Positions 10,335-19,112 of a DNA stretch of 64,000 bases are shown here, in pieces. The position numbers were made by a program, and so were the translations under genes. Within the stretch, counting starts at the first letter, position 1. Each line of letters starts with the position of its first letter. The DNA is from VAYN01 sp963702075 (GTDB lineage Bacteria > Actinomycetota > Thermoleophilia > Solirubrobacterales > 70-9), in assembly GCA_963702075.1 (NCBI GenBank), contig OY969703.1, forward strand, positions 2,294,001-2,358,000, read 5' to 3'. The notes beneath the pieces are model-generated. The model did no database searches. It had not been told where the DNA came from and worked only from the letters and a program-made list of their open reading frames with translations.

Positions 10335-11933
10335 CTACTTGCCGACGCCGACGATCAGCTTCGCCGTAGCGAGAGCACCCGATGCTTCGGAGCCAAGCGC
10401 CAGGTAGTCGACCTTCGTCAGGTACTTCTTCGCTTCCCGGAAGCCTTCTTCGCCCGGCGGGACCAACGCTGAAGCGAGGTTCAGCGCCGAAGGGCCATCG
10501 ACGAAGGCGGCGATCGGGGTGCCGCCGAGGGCGCTTTCCGCTTCCTGGAAGCCGGGGTTGTCGGCGAGAGTCTTGCTCGATTCCTGGAAGGCAGAGAGCG
10601 TCGCGGCGAGGCCGTAGCCGATCACGATGCGGCTGCCCTTGGCGGCGACGACCACCGGCTGGCGACCCAGTTCCACGCTGCGGATCGAGAACCCGGTCGC
10701 GCCTTCGGTGATCTTGGTGACCCCCGGCACACCCGCTTTGCGCAGGAAGAGGCCAACGTTGGAGACGGTGTTGGTTGCCTGGGTGTCGCTTTCGGCTTCC
10801 ATCACCAGGGCTCCAGCCAGGGTCTTTTCGCTGTTCCCGGTGACGTAGACGCCGACGTCGCCGATCGAGTTGGCGATCGCTTCGAGGTCGACACCGGCTT
10901 CCTTAAGCGTTTTCTTGAGCTCATGTGGCGGCACCTGGCCGGGAATGCCTTCCTCGTCGATACGGTCGATCCCTTCGTTGAAGCGCTTGCCGAATTCGGC
11001 CGAAGCGAACGCACCAACCGCGGTACCCGGCAGTGAGCCGAGCAGCTCGGAGGCATCGCCCGAGGGCGGGTTTTCGCCGCCGATGTTGCTGCTGATATCG
11101 AGCTCGACGTTGTCCGAGTTCGGCACCAGGCTGGCAACGGCGGTGGCTTCTTTCGGTTCGATGCCGACGCTGTCGAGGAAAGTCTGGGTGTTGGCGTCGA
11201 TCTGGTTGCCGGCTTCTTCGATCAAGCCGCCGATGTCGACGTAGACGTCCGCCGCGCTTTCGTCGGGGACGTTGTCCATCGCGCTGGTGAAAGCGTCTTC
11301 GCCGGCGAGATTTTCGCCATCGGAGGCGTCGAACATCGATTTGAAGATCGCTTCGTTTTCGGCGACAACGACGAGTTCGTTGAAGACGCCAACTACCGAG
11401 CCGTCGTCCTCGACTATGAAGTCGACGCCTTCGTAGGAGCCATCCTTGGGTTCTTCACCCCGCGCTTCCGCCTGCTTGTCGATGAAGGTGCGGGCTTCAT
11501 CTTCGTCGGTGACCTGAATGGCTGCGCCGTAGCCTTCGAAGTGTGCCCCACCGTATTCCTGCAGGAAGAGGGCGCCTTCTTTGCCGAGCCATGGCGTGAC
11601 TTCCTTTTCGAAGTCATATTCCTCGCCTTCGCCGGCAGCAGATTTTTCGAATTCTTCGACGATCAGGCCGCCAAGGTCGTCTATCCCGGCGAACTCCTTG
11701 GCCAGCGTTTCGATGTTCTTCTTCGCTTCACCTTCCGGCTGCAAGGTGGCAGACACGTAGAGCGGGACGCCGGGGGGCATCACCGAGGCCGGATCGGCAC
11801 CGCCGCTGCTGCCGTCGCTACTGCCACCGCAGCCGGCAACGAGGGTGGCGATCAGGGCAACGAGGATGACTGGAAGGACGAGGCGGAGCTTCACGAGGGC
11901 GGGCACTTTAACGCCCCGTTTGGACAACTTCAC
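10335..11933 (-). CDS. DUF3352 family lipoprotein
   Basis: This secreted lipoprotein of 532 residues has a signal helix ending in the lipobox LVAGC (C35), a short Gly/Ser linker, and a long DUF3352-type extracellular domain. The function of the family is not established. The GTG at 11933 overlaps the glmS stop; a second GTG at 11894 would give a more typical lipoprotein signal (MKLRLVLPVIL) and is a good alternative. Glutamate is encoded largely by GAA, unlike neighbouring genes. Its position after glmS suggests a role at the cell envelope, but this is inference. Confidence 0.82.
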   Translation of the reverse strand: MKLSKRGVKVPALVKLRLVLPVILVALIATLVAGCGGSSDGSSGGADPASVMPPGVPLYVSATLQPEGEAKKNIETLAKEFAGIDDLGGLIVEEFEKSAAGEGEEYDFEKEVTPWLGKEGALFLQEYGGAHFEGYGAAIQVTDEDEARTFIDKQAEARGEEPKDGSYEGVDFIVEDDGSVVGVFNELVVVAENEAIFKSMFDASDGENLAGEDAFTSAMDNVPDESAADVYVDIGGLIEEAGNQIDANTQTFLDSVGIEPKEATAVASLVPNSDNVELDISSNIGGENPPSGDASELLGSLPGTAVGAFASAEFGKRFNEGIDRIDEEGIPGQVPPHELKKTLKEAGVDLEAIANSIGDVGVYVTGNSEKTLAGALVMEAESDTQATNTVSNVGLFLRKAGVPGVTKITEGATGFSIRSVELGRQPVVVAAKGSRIVIGYGLAATLSAFQESSKTLADNPGFQEAESALGGTPIAAFVDGPSALNLASALVPPGEEGFREAKKYLTKVDYLALGSEASGALATAKLIVGVGK

Positions 11934-13780
11934 TCAACCGTGACGGTCTTGGCCAGATTGCGGGGCTGGTCGACGTTGAGGCCGCGCTTGCGGGCGATGC
12001 CGTAGGCCAGCAGTTGCAGCGGCAGGATCGCCAGGATCGGCTGCAGGATCCAATCGCTGGCGGCGACCTCGATCGTCTCCTCGGTCACCTCGGCCACCCG
12101 ACCGCTGCCGGCGGTGGCGATCCCGATCGTCTGGGCGCCGCGAGCGCGCACCTCCTCGACGTTGGAGAGGACTTTCTCCAGGATCGGGCTGTCGGTGGCG
12201 ACGCAGATCACCGGCGTCGACTCGTCGAGCAAGGCGATCGGACCGTGCTTCATCTCGCCAGCCGCGTAGGCGTCGGTCGGGATGTAGCTGATCTCCTTCA
12301 GCTTCAGCGCCCCCTCGAGACAAACGGGAAGGCCGATGTGGCGGCCGAGGTAGAGGAAGAACTCCTGGTCGGAGTGGCGGCCGGCGATCTCCTCGACCAC
12401 AGCTTCGTTTGCCGTCAGCGTCTCTTCCATCTTCGAGGGCAGCGCCTTCAGCTCGGCGACCAGCTCGGTTATCCGCTCCGGCGGCAGCGTCCCCCGCAGC
12501 TCGGCCAGCCGCAGCCCCAGCAGGTACATCGCCGCCACCTGGGCGACGAAGGTCTTGGTCGCGGCGACGCTGATCTCCATCCCGGCACGGATGTAGAGGA
12601 CGGCGTCGGCGTCGCGGGTCGCCTGGCTGCCCATGATGTTGGTGATCGCCAGTACCTTGGCGCCGGCTTCGCGGGCGAGTCGCATCGCCGCCAGCGTGTC
12701 GGCGGTCTCCCCCGACTGGGTCATCCCGATGACCAGGTCGTCGGACCCGACCACCGGGTTGCGGTAGCGGTACTCGGAGGCGATGTCCATCTCGACCGGC
12801 ACCCGCGCCCACTCCTCGATCGCGTAGCGGCCGACCAGGCCGGCGTGGTAGGAGGTGCCGCAGGCGACGATCACAATCCGCCGCACCCCGCGCAGCAGGT
12901 CGTCGGAGAGCTCGACGTCGGAGAGGTCGACTCCGTCGTCGCCGGGCAGGCGGTCGGTGATCGTCTCGGCGACCGCGTCGGCCTGTTCGTGGATCTCCTT
13001 CAGCATGAAGGTCTCGTAGCCGGCTTTCTCGGCGGTGTCGGCATCCCAGGTCACCTCTTCGGTCTCGCGCTCGATCGGGTTGCCATCGGTATCGGTGATC
13101 CGGATCGAGCCGGCTTCGACTTCGACGATCTCGCCGTTTTCGATCGGCATCGCGGTGCGGGTGTCGGCAAGGAAGGCGGGGATCGCCGAGGCGAGGAAGG
13201 TCTCCCCCTCGCCGACGCCGGCGACCAGCGGGCACTCCTTGCGGGCGCCGAGCAGGCGCCGCGGCTCGTCGGCGTGCATGGCGACAAAGGCGTAGTGGCC
13301 GCGCAACTCGGCATAGGCGGCCCGCACCGCGGCGGCGAGGTCGCCGTCGTAGTGGTTGGCGATCAGGTGGGCGACGACCTCGGCGTCGGTTTCGGAGCTG
13401 AACTCCTGGCCTTCGGCCTGCAGCCGCCGGCGCAGCTCGGTGTGGTTCTCGACGATCCCGTTGAGGACGATGTGGACCTTGCCGGAGCTGTCGTCGTGCG
13501 GGTGGGCGTTGGCCTCGGTTACCCGGCCGTGGGTGGCCCAGCGGGTGTGGGCGATGCCGGTCTCCGCCGGCGGCAGCGGCCCGGCGCCGTTGTCAGCGCG
13601 CTCGTGGACCGCGGCGCGCAGGTTGGCGAGGTTGCCGACCGCGTGCACGCTCTCGACCTCGCCGTCGGCGAGCACCGAGAGGCCGGCCGAGTCATAACCC
13701 CGGTATTCGAGCTTTTCCAGGCCTGAGAGCAGCAGCTCCTCACAGGGCCTGGCGCCCACATATCCAACGATGCCGCACAA
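11930..13780 (-). CDS. glmS: Glutamine-fructose-6-phosphate aminotransferase (isomerizing)
   Basis: GlmS makes glucosamine-6-phosphate for peptidoglycan. The N-terminal glutaminase domain begins M-C-G-I-V-G-Y, with Cys2 as the nucleophile. Because Cys2 must follow the initiator, the start must be the TTG at 13778-13780, although no clear ribosome-binding site precedes it. Two SIS sugar-isomerase domains follow (CGTSYHAG, then the second with LGRHIGLPVCLEGALKLKE). The protein ends LAKTVTVE, the conserved tail. Its neighbour glmM performs the next step. Confidence 0.97.
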   Translation of the reverse strand: MCGIVGYVGARPCEELLLSGLEKLEYRGYDSAGLSVLADGEVESVHAVGNLANLRAAVHERADNGAGPLPPAETGIAHTRWATHGRVTEANAHPHDDSSGKVHIVLNGIVENHTELRRRLQAEGQEFSSETDAEVVAHLIANHYDGDLAAAVRAAYAELRGHYAFVAMHADEPRRLLGARKECPLVAGVGEGETFLASAIPAFLADTRTAMPIENGEIVEVEAGSIRITDTDGNPIERETEEVTWDADTAEKAGYETFMLKEIHEQADAVAETITDRLPGDDGVDLSDVELSDDLLRGVRRIVIVACGTSYHAGLVGRYAIEEWARVPVEMDIASEYRYRNPVVGSDDLVIGMTQSGETADTLAAMRLAREAGAKVLAITNIMGSQATRDADAVLYIRAGMEISVAATKTFVAQVAAMYLLGLRLAELRGTLPPERITELVAELKALPSKMEETLTANEAVVEEIAGRHSDQEFFLYLGRHIGLPVCLEGALKLKEISYIPTDAYAAGEMKHGPIALLDESTPVICVATDSPILEKVLSNVEEVRARGAQTIGIATAGSGRVAEVTEETIEVAASDWILQPILAILPLQLLAYGIARKRGLNVDQPRNLAKTVTVE

Positions 13781-13819
13781 GAGGCAAGTAAGGCTAGCTG
13801 GAAGCCCGTTCGCGGCCGC

Positions 13820-15133
13820 TCAGGCGAGCTCGCGCTGCACGACCCCGACCAGCCGCTCGCAGACGGCCTCGGCCTCCTCAGGCGTCGGCGCCTCGGCCAT
13901 CACCCGCACCAGCGGCTCGGTGCCGGACGGGCGCAAGAGCACCCGACCGCGCCCCTCCAGGTCTTTTTCCTCCCGCTCGACCGCCTCCCAGACGGCGGCG
14001 GCGCCCTTGATCGCCTCACGGTCGGCGACCTCGACGTTGACCAGGATCTGAGGCAATTTGCTCATCGGCACTGCCTCGGCGAGTGGGGCGCTGCCCAGCT
14101 CGCCCATCGTCGTCAGCGCCGCGGCGATGCCGTCGCCGGTGGAGACGAAGTCGCTGCAGATGATGTGGCCGGACTGCTCGCCGCCGAGCTTCCAGTCGCG
14201 CCGCAACATCTCGTCGATCACGTAGCGGTCGCCGACCTGGGTGACCGCAACCTCGACCCCGAGCTCCTCCATCGCCTGGTGGAAGCCGTAGTTGCTCATC
14301 ACGGTGACGACGACGCCGCCGCCGAGCTCTCCGCGGCCGGCCATCCCCCGCGCAGCCAGAGCGATCAGCTCGTCGCCGTCGTGGACCCGGCCGGAGCCGT
14401 CGACGGCCAGGACGCGATCGCCGTCGCCGTCGAAGGCGAAGCCGATCTCGGCGTCTGACGCGGCCACGCGCTCGGCAAGCGTCTCGATATGGGTCGAGCC
14501 GCAGCCGGCGTTGATGTTGCGGCCGTCGGGCTCGATGCCGATCGTCTCGACCTCGGCGCCGAGGCGTTCGAAGATCGCCGGCCCGGCCTCGAAGGTGGCG
14601 CCGTTGGCGCAGTCGAGGACGACGCGGCGGCCGGAGAGATCGAGCGAGAAAGCCGACTGCAGCTCGCGCAGGTAGTCGGCGAGGCCGCCGTTGAGCTCGC
14701 GCACGTGGCCGGGGTGCTCAGCGGCGGGCGCTTCGTCTAGGCGCGCCTCGATCTCCGCCTCGACCTCGTCGGCGAGCTTTATGCCCCGGCTGTCGAAGAA
14801 CTTGATCCCGTTGTCGCCGAAGGGGTTGTGGGAGGCGGAGACGACGGCGGCGAGGTCAAGGCCGAGGCGCCTGACGAGGATCGCCGCGGCGGGGGTCGGC
14901 AGCACGCCGGCGAGCAGCGCGTCGCCGCCCGCAGCGGCGATCCCGGCCGCCAGAGCAGCCTCCAGCATCGGACCCGACTCACGGGTGTCGCGGACGATCA
15001 GGACCTGCGGCCGCTCCGCCTCGAGCGTTGCAGTGGCGGCACGGCCGAGGGCGGTGGCCAGCTCGGCGGTGAGGAAGGTGCCGGCCTCTCCCCGGACCCC
15101 GTCGGTTCCGAAGAGCTTGCGCGCGGTCTTCAC
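13820..15133 (-). CDS. glmM: Phosphoglucosamine mutase
   Basis: GlmM converts glucosamine-6-phosphate to glucosamine-1-phosphate on the way to UDP-GlcNAc. The N-terminus KLFGTDGVRG is diagnostic, the phosphoserine loop is SASHNPFGDNGIK, the metal loop is FDGDGDR, and the phosphate-binding tail is RPSGTEPLVRVM. The GTG at 15133 (MKTARKLFG) is preferred; a TTG at 15142 would add three residues. It begins 10 bases after rpsI, in the common rplM-rpsI-glmM order, with glmS downstream. Confidence 0.96.
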   Translation of the reverse strand: MKTARKLFGTDGVRGEAGTFLTAELATALGRAATATLEAERPQVLIVRDTRESGPMLEAALAAGIAAAGGDALLAGVLPTPAAAILVRRLGLDLAAVVSASHNPFGDNGIKFFDSRGIKLADEVEAEIEARLDEAPAAEHPGHVRELNGGLADYLRELQSAFSLDLSGRRVVLDCANGATFEAGPAIFERLGAEVETIGIEPDGRNINAGCGSTHIETLAERVAASDAEIGFAFDGDGDRVLAVDGSGRVHDGDELIALAARGMAGRGELGGGVVVTVMSNYGFHQAMEELGVEVAVTQVGDRYVIDEMLRRDWKLGGEQSGHIICSDFVSTGDGIAAALTTMGELGSAPLAEAVPMSKLPQILVNVEVADREAIKGAAAVWEAVEREEKDLEGRGRVLLRPSGTEPLVRVMAEAPTPEEAEAVCERLVGVVQRELA

Positions 15134-15143
15134 CCCGCCCAAC

Positions 15144-16004
15144 TCAGCGCTTGCTGAACTGCGGCCGCTTGCGGGCCTTCTTCAGACCGGCCTTGCGGCG
15201 CTCCTTGACCCGGGCGTCGCGGGTCAGGAAGCCGCGGCGCTTGAGGTCGCCGCGGAGCTCGGCGTCGATCTCGGTCAGGGCGCGGGCGATGCCGTGGCGA
15301 ACCGCCCCGGCCTGGCCGCTGATGCCGCCGCCGTGGACGCGGACGCGGACGTCGACGTTGCCTTCGTAGCCGGAGACTACGAGCGGCTGCTTGACCATCG
15401 TCTGGTGCAGCGGCCGCGGGAAGAACTCATCCAAGTCGCGCTTGTTGATCTCGATCTTGCCGTTGCCGGGCAGCAGGGTGACGCGGGCGATCGAGCTCTT
15501 GCGTTTGCCGGTGGCGAGGAAGCGGGCGCCTTTCTCGATCTTCGCCGGCGCGCGGCTGGCCGCAGCGGTCTCGTCGTCCTCGGAGGCGGTGAGCGCGGCT
15601 TCGCGGCGGGCTTTCTCTTCTTCCTCAGCTTCGAGGCGAGCGCGCTCCTCCGCACTCAGTTCCGGCCCCTCGGGCTCGACCAAGATCGGCTCCAGGTCAG
15701 CCCCCGGAATCACGTCTTTTTTCTTCTCCTCAGCCTTGGGAGCCTCCTCGACCTCCTGATCAGGCTCCGGCGAGGTCACCTCCTCAGCAACAGGCTCCTG
15801 AGCAACGGGCTCCTCAGCGCCGTCCTCGGACGGCCCCTCATCTCCATCCTCCTCGGACGGCTCCTCCTCGGACGCGTCTGCCGCGGGTGGCGACGATTCC
15901 GAGGACTCTCCCGGTAGGGAGAGCCCGGAATCGGAGACAGGACCCGCGGCCCCGTCGCCCTCGTCCTGAGTCTGTTCGTCCTGCTTCTGCTGCTCGTCGT
16001 CCAT
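15144..16004 (-). CDS. rpsI: 30S ribosomal protein S9 with long acidic N-terminal extension
   Basis: The last ~130 residues are standard S9: ATGKRKSSIARV, FFPRPLHQTMVKQPL, GGGISGQAGAVRHGIARAL and the basic tail RPQFSKR that reaches the P-site tRNA. The ATG at 16004, 5 bases after rplM, gives 286 residues, so about 155 extra residues precede the core. These are low-complexity and rich in Glu, Asp, Ser and Pro, with a Glu/Arg-rich helix near the core. Part of this extension is encoded by a 65-bp palindromic repeat (15883-15947) that also occurs in guaA. The frame is open throughout, so a real extension is likely. Confidence 0.93.
   Translation of the reverse strand: MDDEQQKQDEQTQDEGDGAAGPVSDSGLSLPGESSESSPPAADASEEEPSEEDGDEGPSEDGAEEPVAQEPVAEEVTSPEPDQEVEEAPKAEEKKKDVIPGADLEPILVEPEGPELSAEERARLEAEEEEKARREAALTASEDDETAAASRAPAKIEKGARFLATGKRKSSIARVTLLPGNGKIEINKRDLDEFFPRPLHQTMVKQPLVVSGYEGNVDVRVRVHGGGISGQAGAVRHGIARALTEIDAELRGDLKRRGFLTRDARVKERRKAGLKKARKRPQFSKR
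15883..15947 (-). repeat. 65-bp palindromic protein-coding repeat, copy 1 (in rpsI)
   Basis: This copy lies in frame in the S9 extension and encodes the peptide core GPVSDSGLSLPGESSESSPP. It matches the guaA copy at 62 of 65 bases. The ends GCGGGT and ACCCGC are inverted, and the centre is a long near-palindrome. It reads in the same direction and frame as copy 2. Confidence 0.9.
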
Positions 16005-16009
16005 AAAGT

Positions 16010-16441
16010 TCAGTCGGTCTCCATAGTTTTCGGCTGCTGCGCCGCATGCGGGTGGTCGGGCCCGGCGTACACCTTCAGCTTGGTCAGTTGCTGGCGGGCG
16101 AGGCGGTTGCGCGGCAGCATCCCCTTGACAGCCTTGCGGATCACTTCCTCGGGCTTGCGCTCGAGCATCTCGCCGAGGGTCCGCGACTTGATCCCGCCGG
16201 GGTAGCCGCTGTGGCGGTAGTAGGTCTTCTGCGCCAGCTTGTCGCCGGTGACGCGGATCTTCTCGGCGTTGACGACGACGACGAAGTCGCCGGTGTCGAT
16301 GTGCGGGGTGTACTCCGGCTTGCGCTTGCCCCGCAGGGTGTCGGCGATCTGGGTCGCCAGGCGGCCGAGAGTCTTGCCCTCGGCATCGACGACGTACCAG
16401 TCGCGCTGGCGGTTGGCTGGAGTGGCTACGAAGGTCTTCAT
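16010..16441 (-). CDS. rplM: 50S ribosomal protein L13
   Basis: L13 is an early-assembly protein of the large subunit. The start at 16441 gives MKTFVATPANRQRDWYVVDA and 143 residues, the family length. The conserved stretches GKTLGRLATQIADTLRGK, YRHSGYPGG and AVKGMLPRNRLARQ are present. The frame continues upstream without conservation. It is followed after 5 bases by rpsI, the standard pair. The short upstream region is shared with the divergent riboswitch. Confidence 0.96.
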   Translation of the reverse strand: MKTFVATPANRQRDWYVVDAEGKTLGRLATQIADTLRGKRKPEYTPHIDTGDFVVVVNAEKIRVTGDKLAQKTYYRHSGYPGGIKSRTLGEMLERKPEEVIRKAVKGMLPRNRLARQQLTKLKVYAGPDHPHAAQQPKTMETD

Positions 16442-16517
16442 CGCGCAAAAACCGCGCGGATTCACCGACGCGGCCGGGGGATGATAGCCATCTCGCGGTG
16501 TATATTGCCGCCCGAGC

Positions 16518-16670
16518 AATAGCCGAATCCCGTGCAGGCCACTGTGCGGGAGCGGAGGACCCGAAGGGACCTTGCAGGTCTCAGGGGCGAATCGGACGAA
16601 AACCGTCTGTAGCGCGACTCTTTCAGCGCGAGCCCGTCAGCTAACTCCGCAGGCGACGGAAAGAGAGGGC
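16518..16670 (+). promoter_or_regulatory. Cyclic di-AMP riboswitch (ydaO/yuaA type)
   Basis: The leader of the M23 peptidase gene carries the conserved blocks of this RNA class in order: GCCGAATCC near 16522, GGGAGCGGAGGACCCG near 16548, GGGGCGAATCGG near 16584, and the strong GAGCCCGTCAGCTAACTCCG block near 16630, ending in a purine-rich segment. A TATATT box lies at 16501-16506. In Actinobacteria this class commonly precedes cell-wall hydrolases and usually turns expression off when c-di-AMP is high (family knowledge). Confidence 0.88.
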
Positions 16671-16676
16671 TAGCGG

Positions 16677-17627
16677 TTGAGCGGCACTGGGTTCGTCCGG
16701 CCCGCGGTGGCTGGAAACATCGGAATAGCGATCGTGGTCCTGCTGCTGGCGTTCAGCGCCATGGCCTCCGCGGCGACCACCGGCGGCGCCGCCACGCCAG
16801 GAGCTGCGCCCACGGCCAAAGGTAGCCCCTCCGGGAGCCCCGCGAGCGCCCCGAGCGCCGGCACCCTCTCCCTCCTCGCCGCCGAAACGACCCCGCGCAA
16901 GTCCTTTTACTTCGGCTACCGCTACCCCAAGCTGAGCTACACGATCGGCAGCAGTCAGCCGGAAAACGACCTTCAGATCGACGTCGTCAACTCCGCCGGG
17001 GAAGTCGTCAAGACCTTCTACCGGGAAAACGTGGCGCCGAACGTGCCGGGCAAGGTGCGCTGGGACGGGACGACGAACGAAGGGCGCCCGGCGGGCAACG
17101 GCCGCTACAGCTTCCGGATCAGCCCGCAGTCGGCGACCGCCGCGGCGCCGGCCGCCCGCAAGGCGACCGCCTCTACCACCCTCAGCCTCGGCTTCGCCTT
17201 CTACGGCTACGCGTTCCCGGTGCTCGGCCCGCACGAATTCGGGATGGGCGCCGGCCGCTTCGGCGCTCCCCGTTCCGGTCACACTCACCAGGGCCAGGAC
17301 GTGATAGCCGCCTGCGGCACCCCGCTCGTCGCCGCCCGCGGCGGCACCGTCCAGTACGCCGGCTTCGAGGCCAACGCCGGCAACTACATCGTCATCGACG
17401 GCCGCGGCACCCCCGACGACTTCATGTACGCCCACCTCGCCGAACCATCCCCGCTCCACACCGGCGAAACCGTCCGCACCGGCCAGCCGATCGGAATTGT
17501 CGGCGAGACCGGCGACGCGGTCGGCTGCCACCTCCACTTCGAGATGTGGGGCGCGCCCGGCTGGTACGAGGGCGGCGCCCCCTTCGACCCGCTTCCGTAT
17601 TTGGAGAAGTGGGACGCCTACTCGTAG
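16677..17627 (+). CDS. Secreted M23 family peptidase with FlgD-like Ig domain
   Basis: This 316-residue exported protein should cut peptide bridges in peptidoglycan. It has an N-terminal hydrophobic signal or anchor (about 13-32), a low-complexity Gly/Pro/Ser linker, a FlgD-type Ig-like domain (about 100-148, with VRWDGTTNEGRPAGNGRYSFRI), and an M23 LytM domain. The zinc site is H204-x3-D208 plus HLH in GCHLHFEMWG, so it looks catalytically complete. The TTG start is preceded by a GAGAGGG ribosome-binding site directly after the c-di-AMP riboswitch. Confidence 0.92.
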   Translation: MSGTGFVRPAVAGNIGIAIVVLLLAFSAMASAATTGGAATPGAAPTAKGSPSGSPASAPSAGTLSLLAAETTPRKSFYFGYRYPKLSYTIGSSQPENDLQIDVVNSAGEVVKTFYRENVAPNVPGKVRWDGTTNEGRPAGNGRYSFRISPQSATAAAPAARKATASTTLSLGFAFYGYAFPVLGPHEFGMGAGRFGAPRSGHTHQGQDVIAACGTPLVAARGGTVQYAGFEANAGNYIVIDGRGTPDDFMYAHLAEPSPLHTGETVRTGQPIGIVGETGDAVGCHLHFEMWGAPGWYEGGAPFDPLPYLEKWDAYS

Positions 17628-17632
17628 GTAGC

Positions 17633-18565
17633 TCAAGCGAGTCGGGCAGCGACGGTGTCCGCAACCGCCTCCGCTTCTCGTTCTGCCTGCAGGTTGGTGA
17701 CGCGAAGGACTGAGTAGCCGGCGCGCATCAGTTCGCGGTCGCGCCAGCGATCGCGCTCGAAGGCGACGGCGGTGCCGTGGAAGTCGCGGCTATCGGCCTC
17801 GAGGGCGAAGCGGTGGTCGGGCCAGAGGAAGTCGACCTCGATGCGGCCGTTCGCGATGTCGACCGGGGCATTGAAGAGCGGATGCGGGAGGTCGCGCCGG
17901 ACGATCAGCGGCAGCACCTTCGCCTCCAGCGGGCTCTTGAGCTTGCCGCGGGTCTTGAGTAGAGGGGCCGTCCCGCGCCATTCCTCGATCAGCTTCCGTA
18001 GGACCTTCATCCCTCGGCGCTGTGGGTCGATCGAAGCTTCGATCGCTGCCAGATCGAGGATCCGTCGCTGGGCCGCCCGCTGAAAGGCACTGCGAAGCGT
18101 CCATTCGCCGACAACGCCTGCGAGATCCACCAGCGTCCGAGAAGGGCTCGTGCAGGGGATGCGATCTACCATCCCGGTCTCCTCAGGCCGCGGCGGCCGC
18201 ACGAGGTGCAGGCGGATGCCATCGATCTTCCGGCCGCGAGAGCGCGAAGCGATCACGTCGATCACAACCGGGCCCTCATCGATGAGCCCAAGGAGAGCTG
18301 CGGCGCTGCGATGAGACGTGAACGCCCCGTAGCCGCAAGCGAGGATGGCGGCCATTAGGCGACTGGGCTCACTGCTGTGTGGGTGGCCGACCGCATAGAC
18401 ACCATGAAAGACGCGGTGGAGGCGTCCTACCTCGATCGCATGATCGATAGCTCTGTCGCCGAGGCCCGAGGAGCGCATTTGCTTGCGGGAGACGACGCCG
18501 TGCTGGGCGCCCGCAAGCCTCGCCAAGCGCTGGCTGCTTCGAGTGGTGCGCCTTTTCCCCGTCAT
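17633..18565 (-). CDS. DUF559-type protein with AbiEi-like N-terminal domain
   Basis: The N-terminal part (LAGAQHGVVSRKQMRSSG, then VGRLHRVFHGVYAVG) matches the AbiEi-antitoxin-type winged-helix domain common in actinobacteria. The C-terminal part (IEVDFLWPDHRFALEADSR, then RDRELMRAGYSVLRVT) matches the DUF559/Vsr-like endonuclease fold. No AbiEii toxin is next to it, so it is probably not a classic toxin-antitoxin antitoxin; its role is unknown. The start is uncertain: the ATG at 18565 sits in the loop of a 20-bp hairpin, and a TTG at 18625 or an in-frame GTG between are alternatives. Confidence 0.72.
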   Translation of the reverse strand: MTGKRRTTRSSQRLARLAGAQHGVVSRKQMRSSGLGDRAIDHAIEVGRLHRVFHGVYAVGHPHSSEPSRLMAAILACGYGAFTSHRSAAALLGLIDEGPVVIDVIASRSRGRKIDGIRLHLVRPPRPEETGMVDRIPCTSPSRTLVDLAGVVGEWTLRSAFQRAAQRRILDLAAIEASIDPQRRGMKVLRKLIEEWRGTAPLLKTRGKLKSPLEAKVLPLIVRRDLPHPLFNAPVDIANGRIEVDFLWPDHRFALEADSRDFHGTAVAFERDRWRDRELMRAGYSVLRVTNLQAEREAEAVADTVAARLA

Positions 18566-18587
18566 AGGGGGATAAGGCGCACCACTC
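18541..18587. repeat. 20-bp inverted repeat around a putative start codon
   Basis: Arms 18541-18560 and 18568-18587 pair at 19 of 20 positions around a 7-base loop. The possible ATG of the DUF559 gene (18563-18565) lies in the loop. It may control that gene's translation or be an operator in the divergent region. Confidence 0.8.
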
Positions 18588-18646
18588 ACCTGATTCGCCC
18601 CTGCCCCTCGGGGGCACGAACTCAATTTGCGCCTTTTTGCGCCTTC

Positions 18647-18670
18647 TATAAATAAGAACGGGTCTCATTT
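18647..18670 (+). promoter_or_regulatory. Promoter and probable Fur/Zur operator
   Basis: A TATAAA -10-like box at 18647-18652 overlaps a near-palindrome at 18650-18670, with 8-base half-sites AAATAAGA and TCTCATTT matching at 7 of 8 positions around ACGGG. It is followed at once by TTTTCA, like a Zur half-site. It lies 18 bases before the Fur-family gene, so autoregulation is likely. Confidence 0.5.
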
Positions 18671-18688
18671 TCATGTAGGCTGCTCGGC

Positions 18689-19111
18689 GTGAGCTGGGCG
18701 GAACGAGCGAAGACACGACTGAACGAGGCTGGTTTTCGTGCCGGGGCGGCGCGGCTGAAGGTGATCGAGCTGCTTGGGGGCGAGAGCTGCGCGGTGACGG
18801 CGCTGGAGATCGACCGGCGGCTGCCGAGCGTCGGGCGGGCGAGCGTTTACCGGACGCTGGAGCAGCTCGAGCAGCTGGAACTGGTCCACCGGGTCGACGT
18901 CGGCGGCGAGGTCGTCGCCTTCGAGCGGGTCGATCCAGGCGGGCATCACCACCACATGGTCTGCATCCGCTGCGGGCGCCTGGTGCCGTTCTCCGACCCG
19001 GCGCTGGAGCAGGCGATCGAGGGCATTGGCGAGGGGGCCGAGTTCGAGATCACCGCCCATGACGTCCTCCTCCGCGGCGTCTGTCCCCGCTGCGGCCAGC
19101 GGGACAACTGA
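18689..19111 (+). CDS. Fur family metal-responsive repressor, probably Zur
   Basis: This 140-residue protein has a winged-helix DNA-binding domain (about 1-80) and a metal-binding dimer domain. Visible metal ligands are the run H86-H89, C92xxC95, and C132xxC135 near the C-terminus, the usual structural zinc site. It is followed after one base by a ZIP-type transporter, which favours a zinc regulator (Zur) over iron. The start is GTG at 18689. A candidate operator lies just upstream. Confidence 0.88.
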   Translation: MSWAERAKTRLNEAGFRAGAARLKVIELLGGESCAVTALEIDRRLPSVGRASVYRTLEQLEQLELVHRVDVGGEVVAFERVDPGGHHHHMVCIRCGRLVPFSDPALEQAIEGIGEGAEFEITAHDVLLRGVCPRCGQRDN

Positions 19112-19112
19112 G

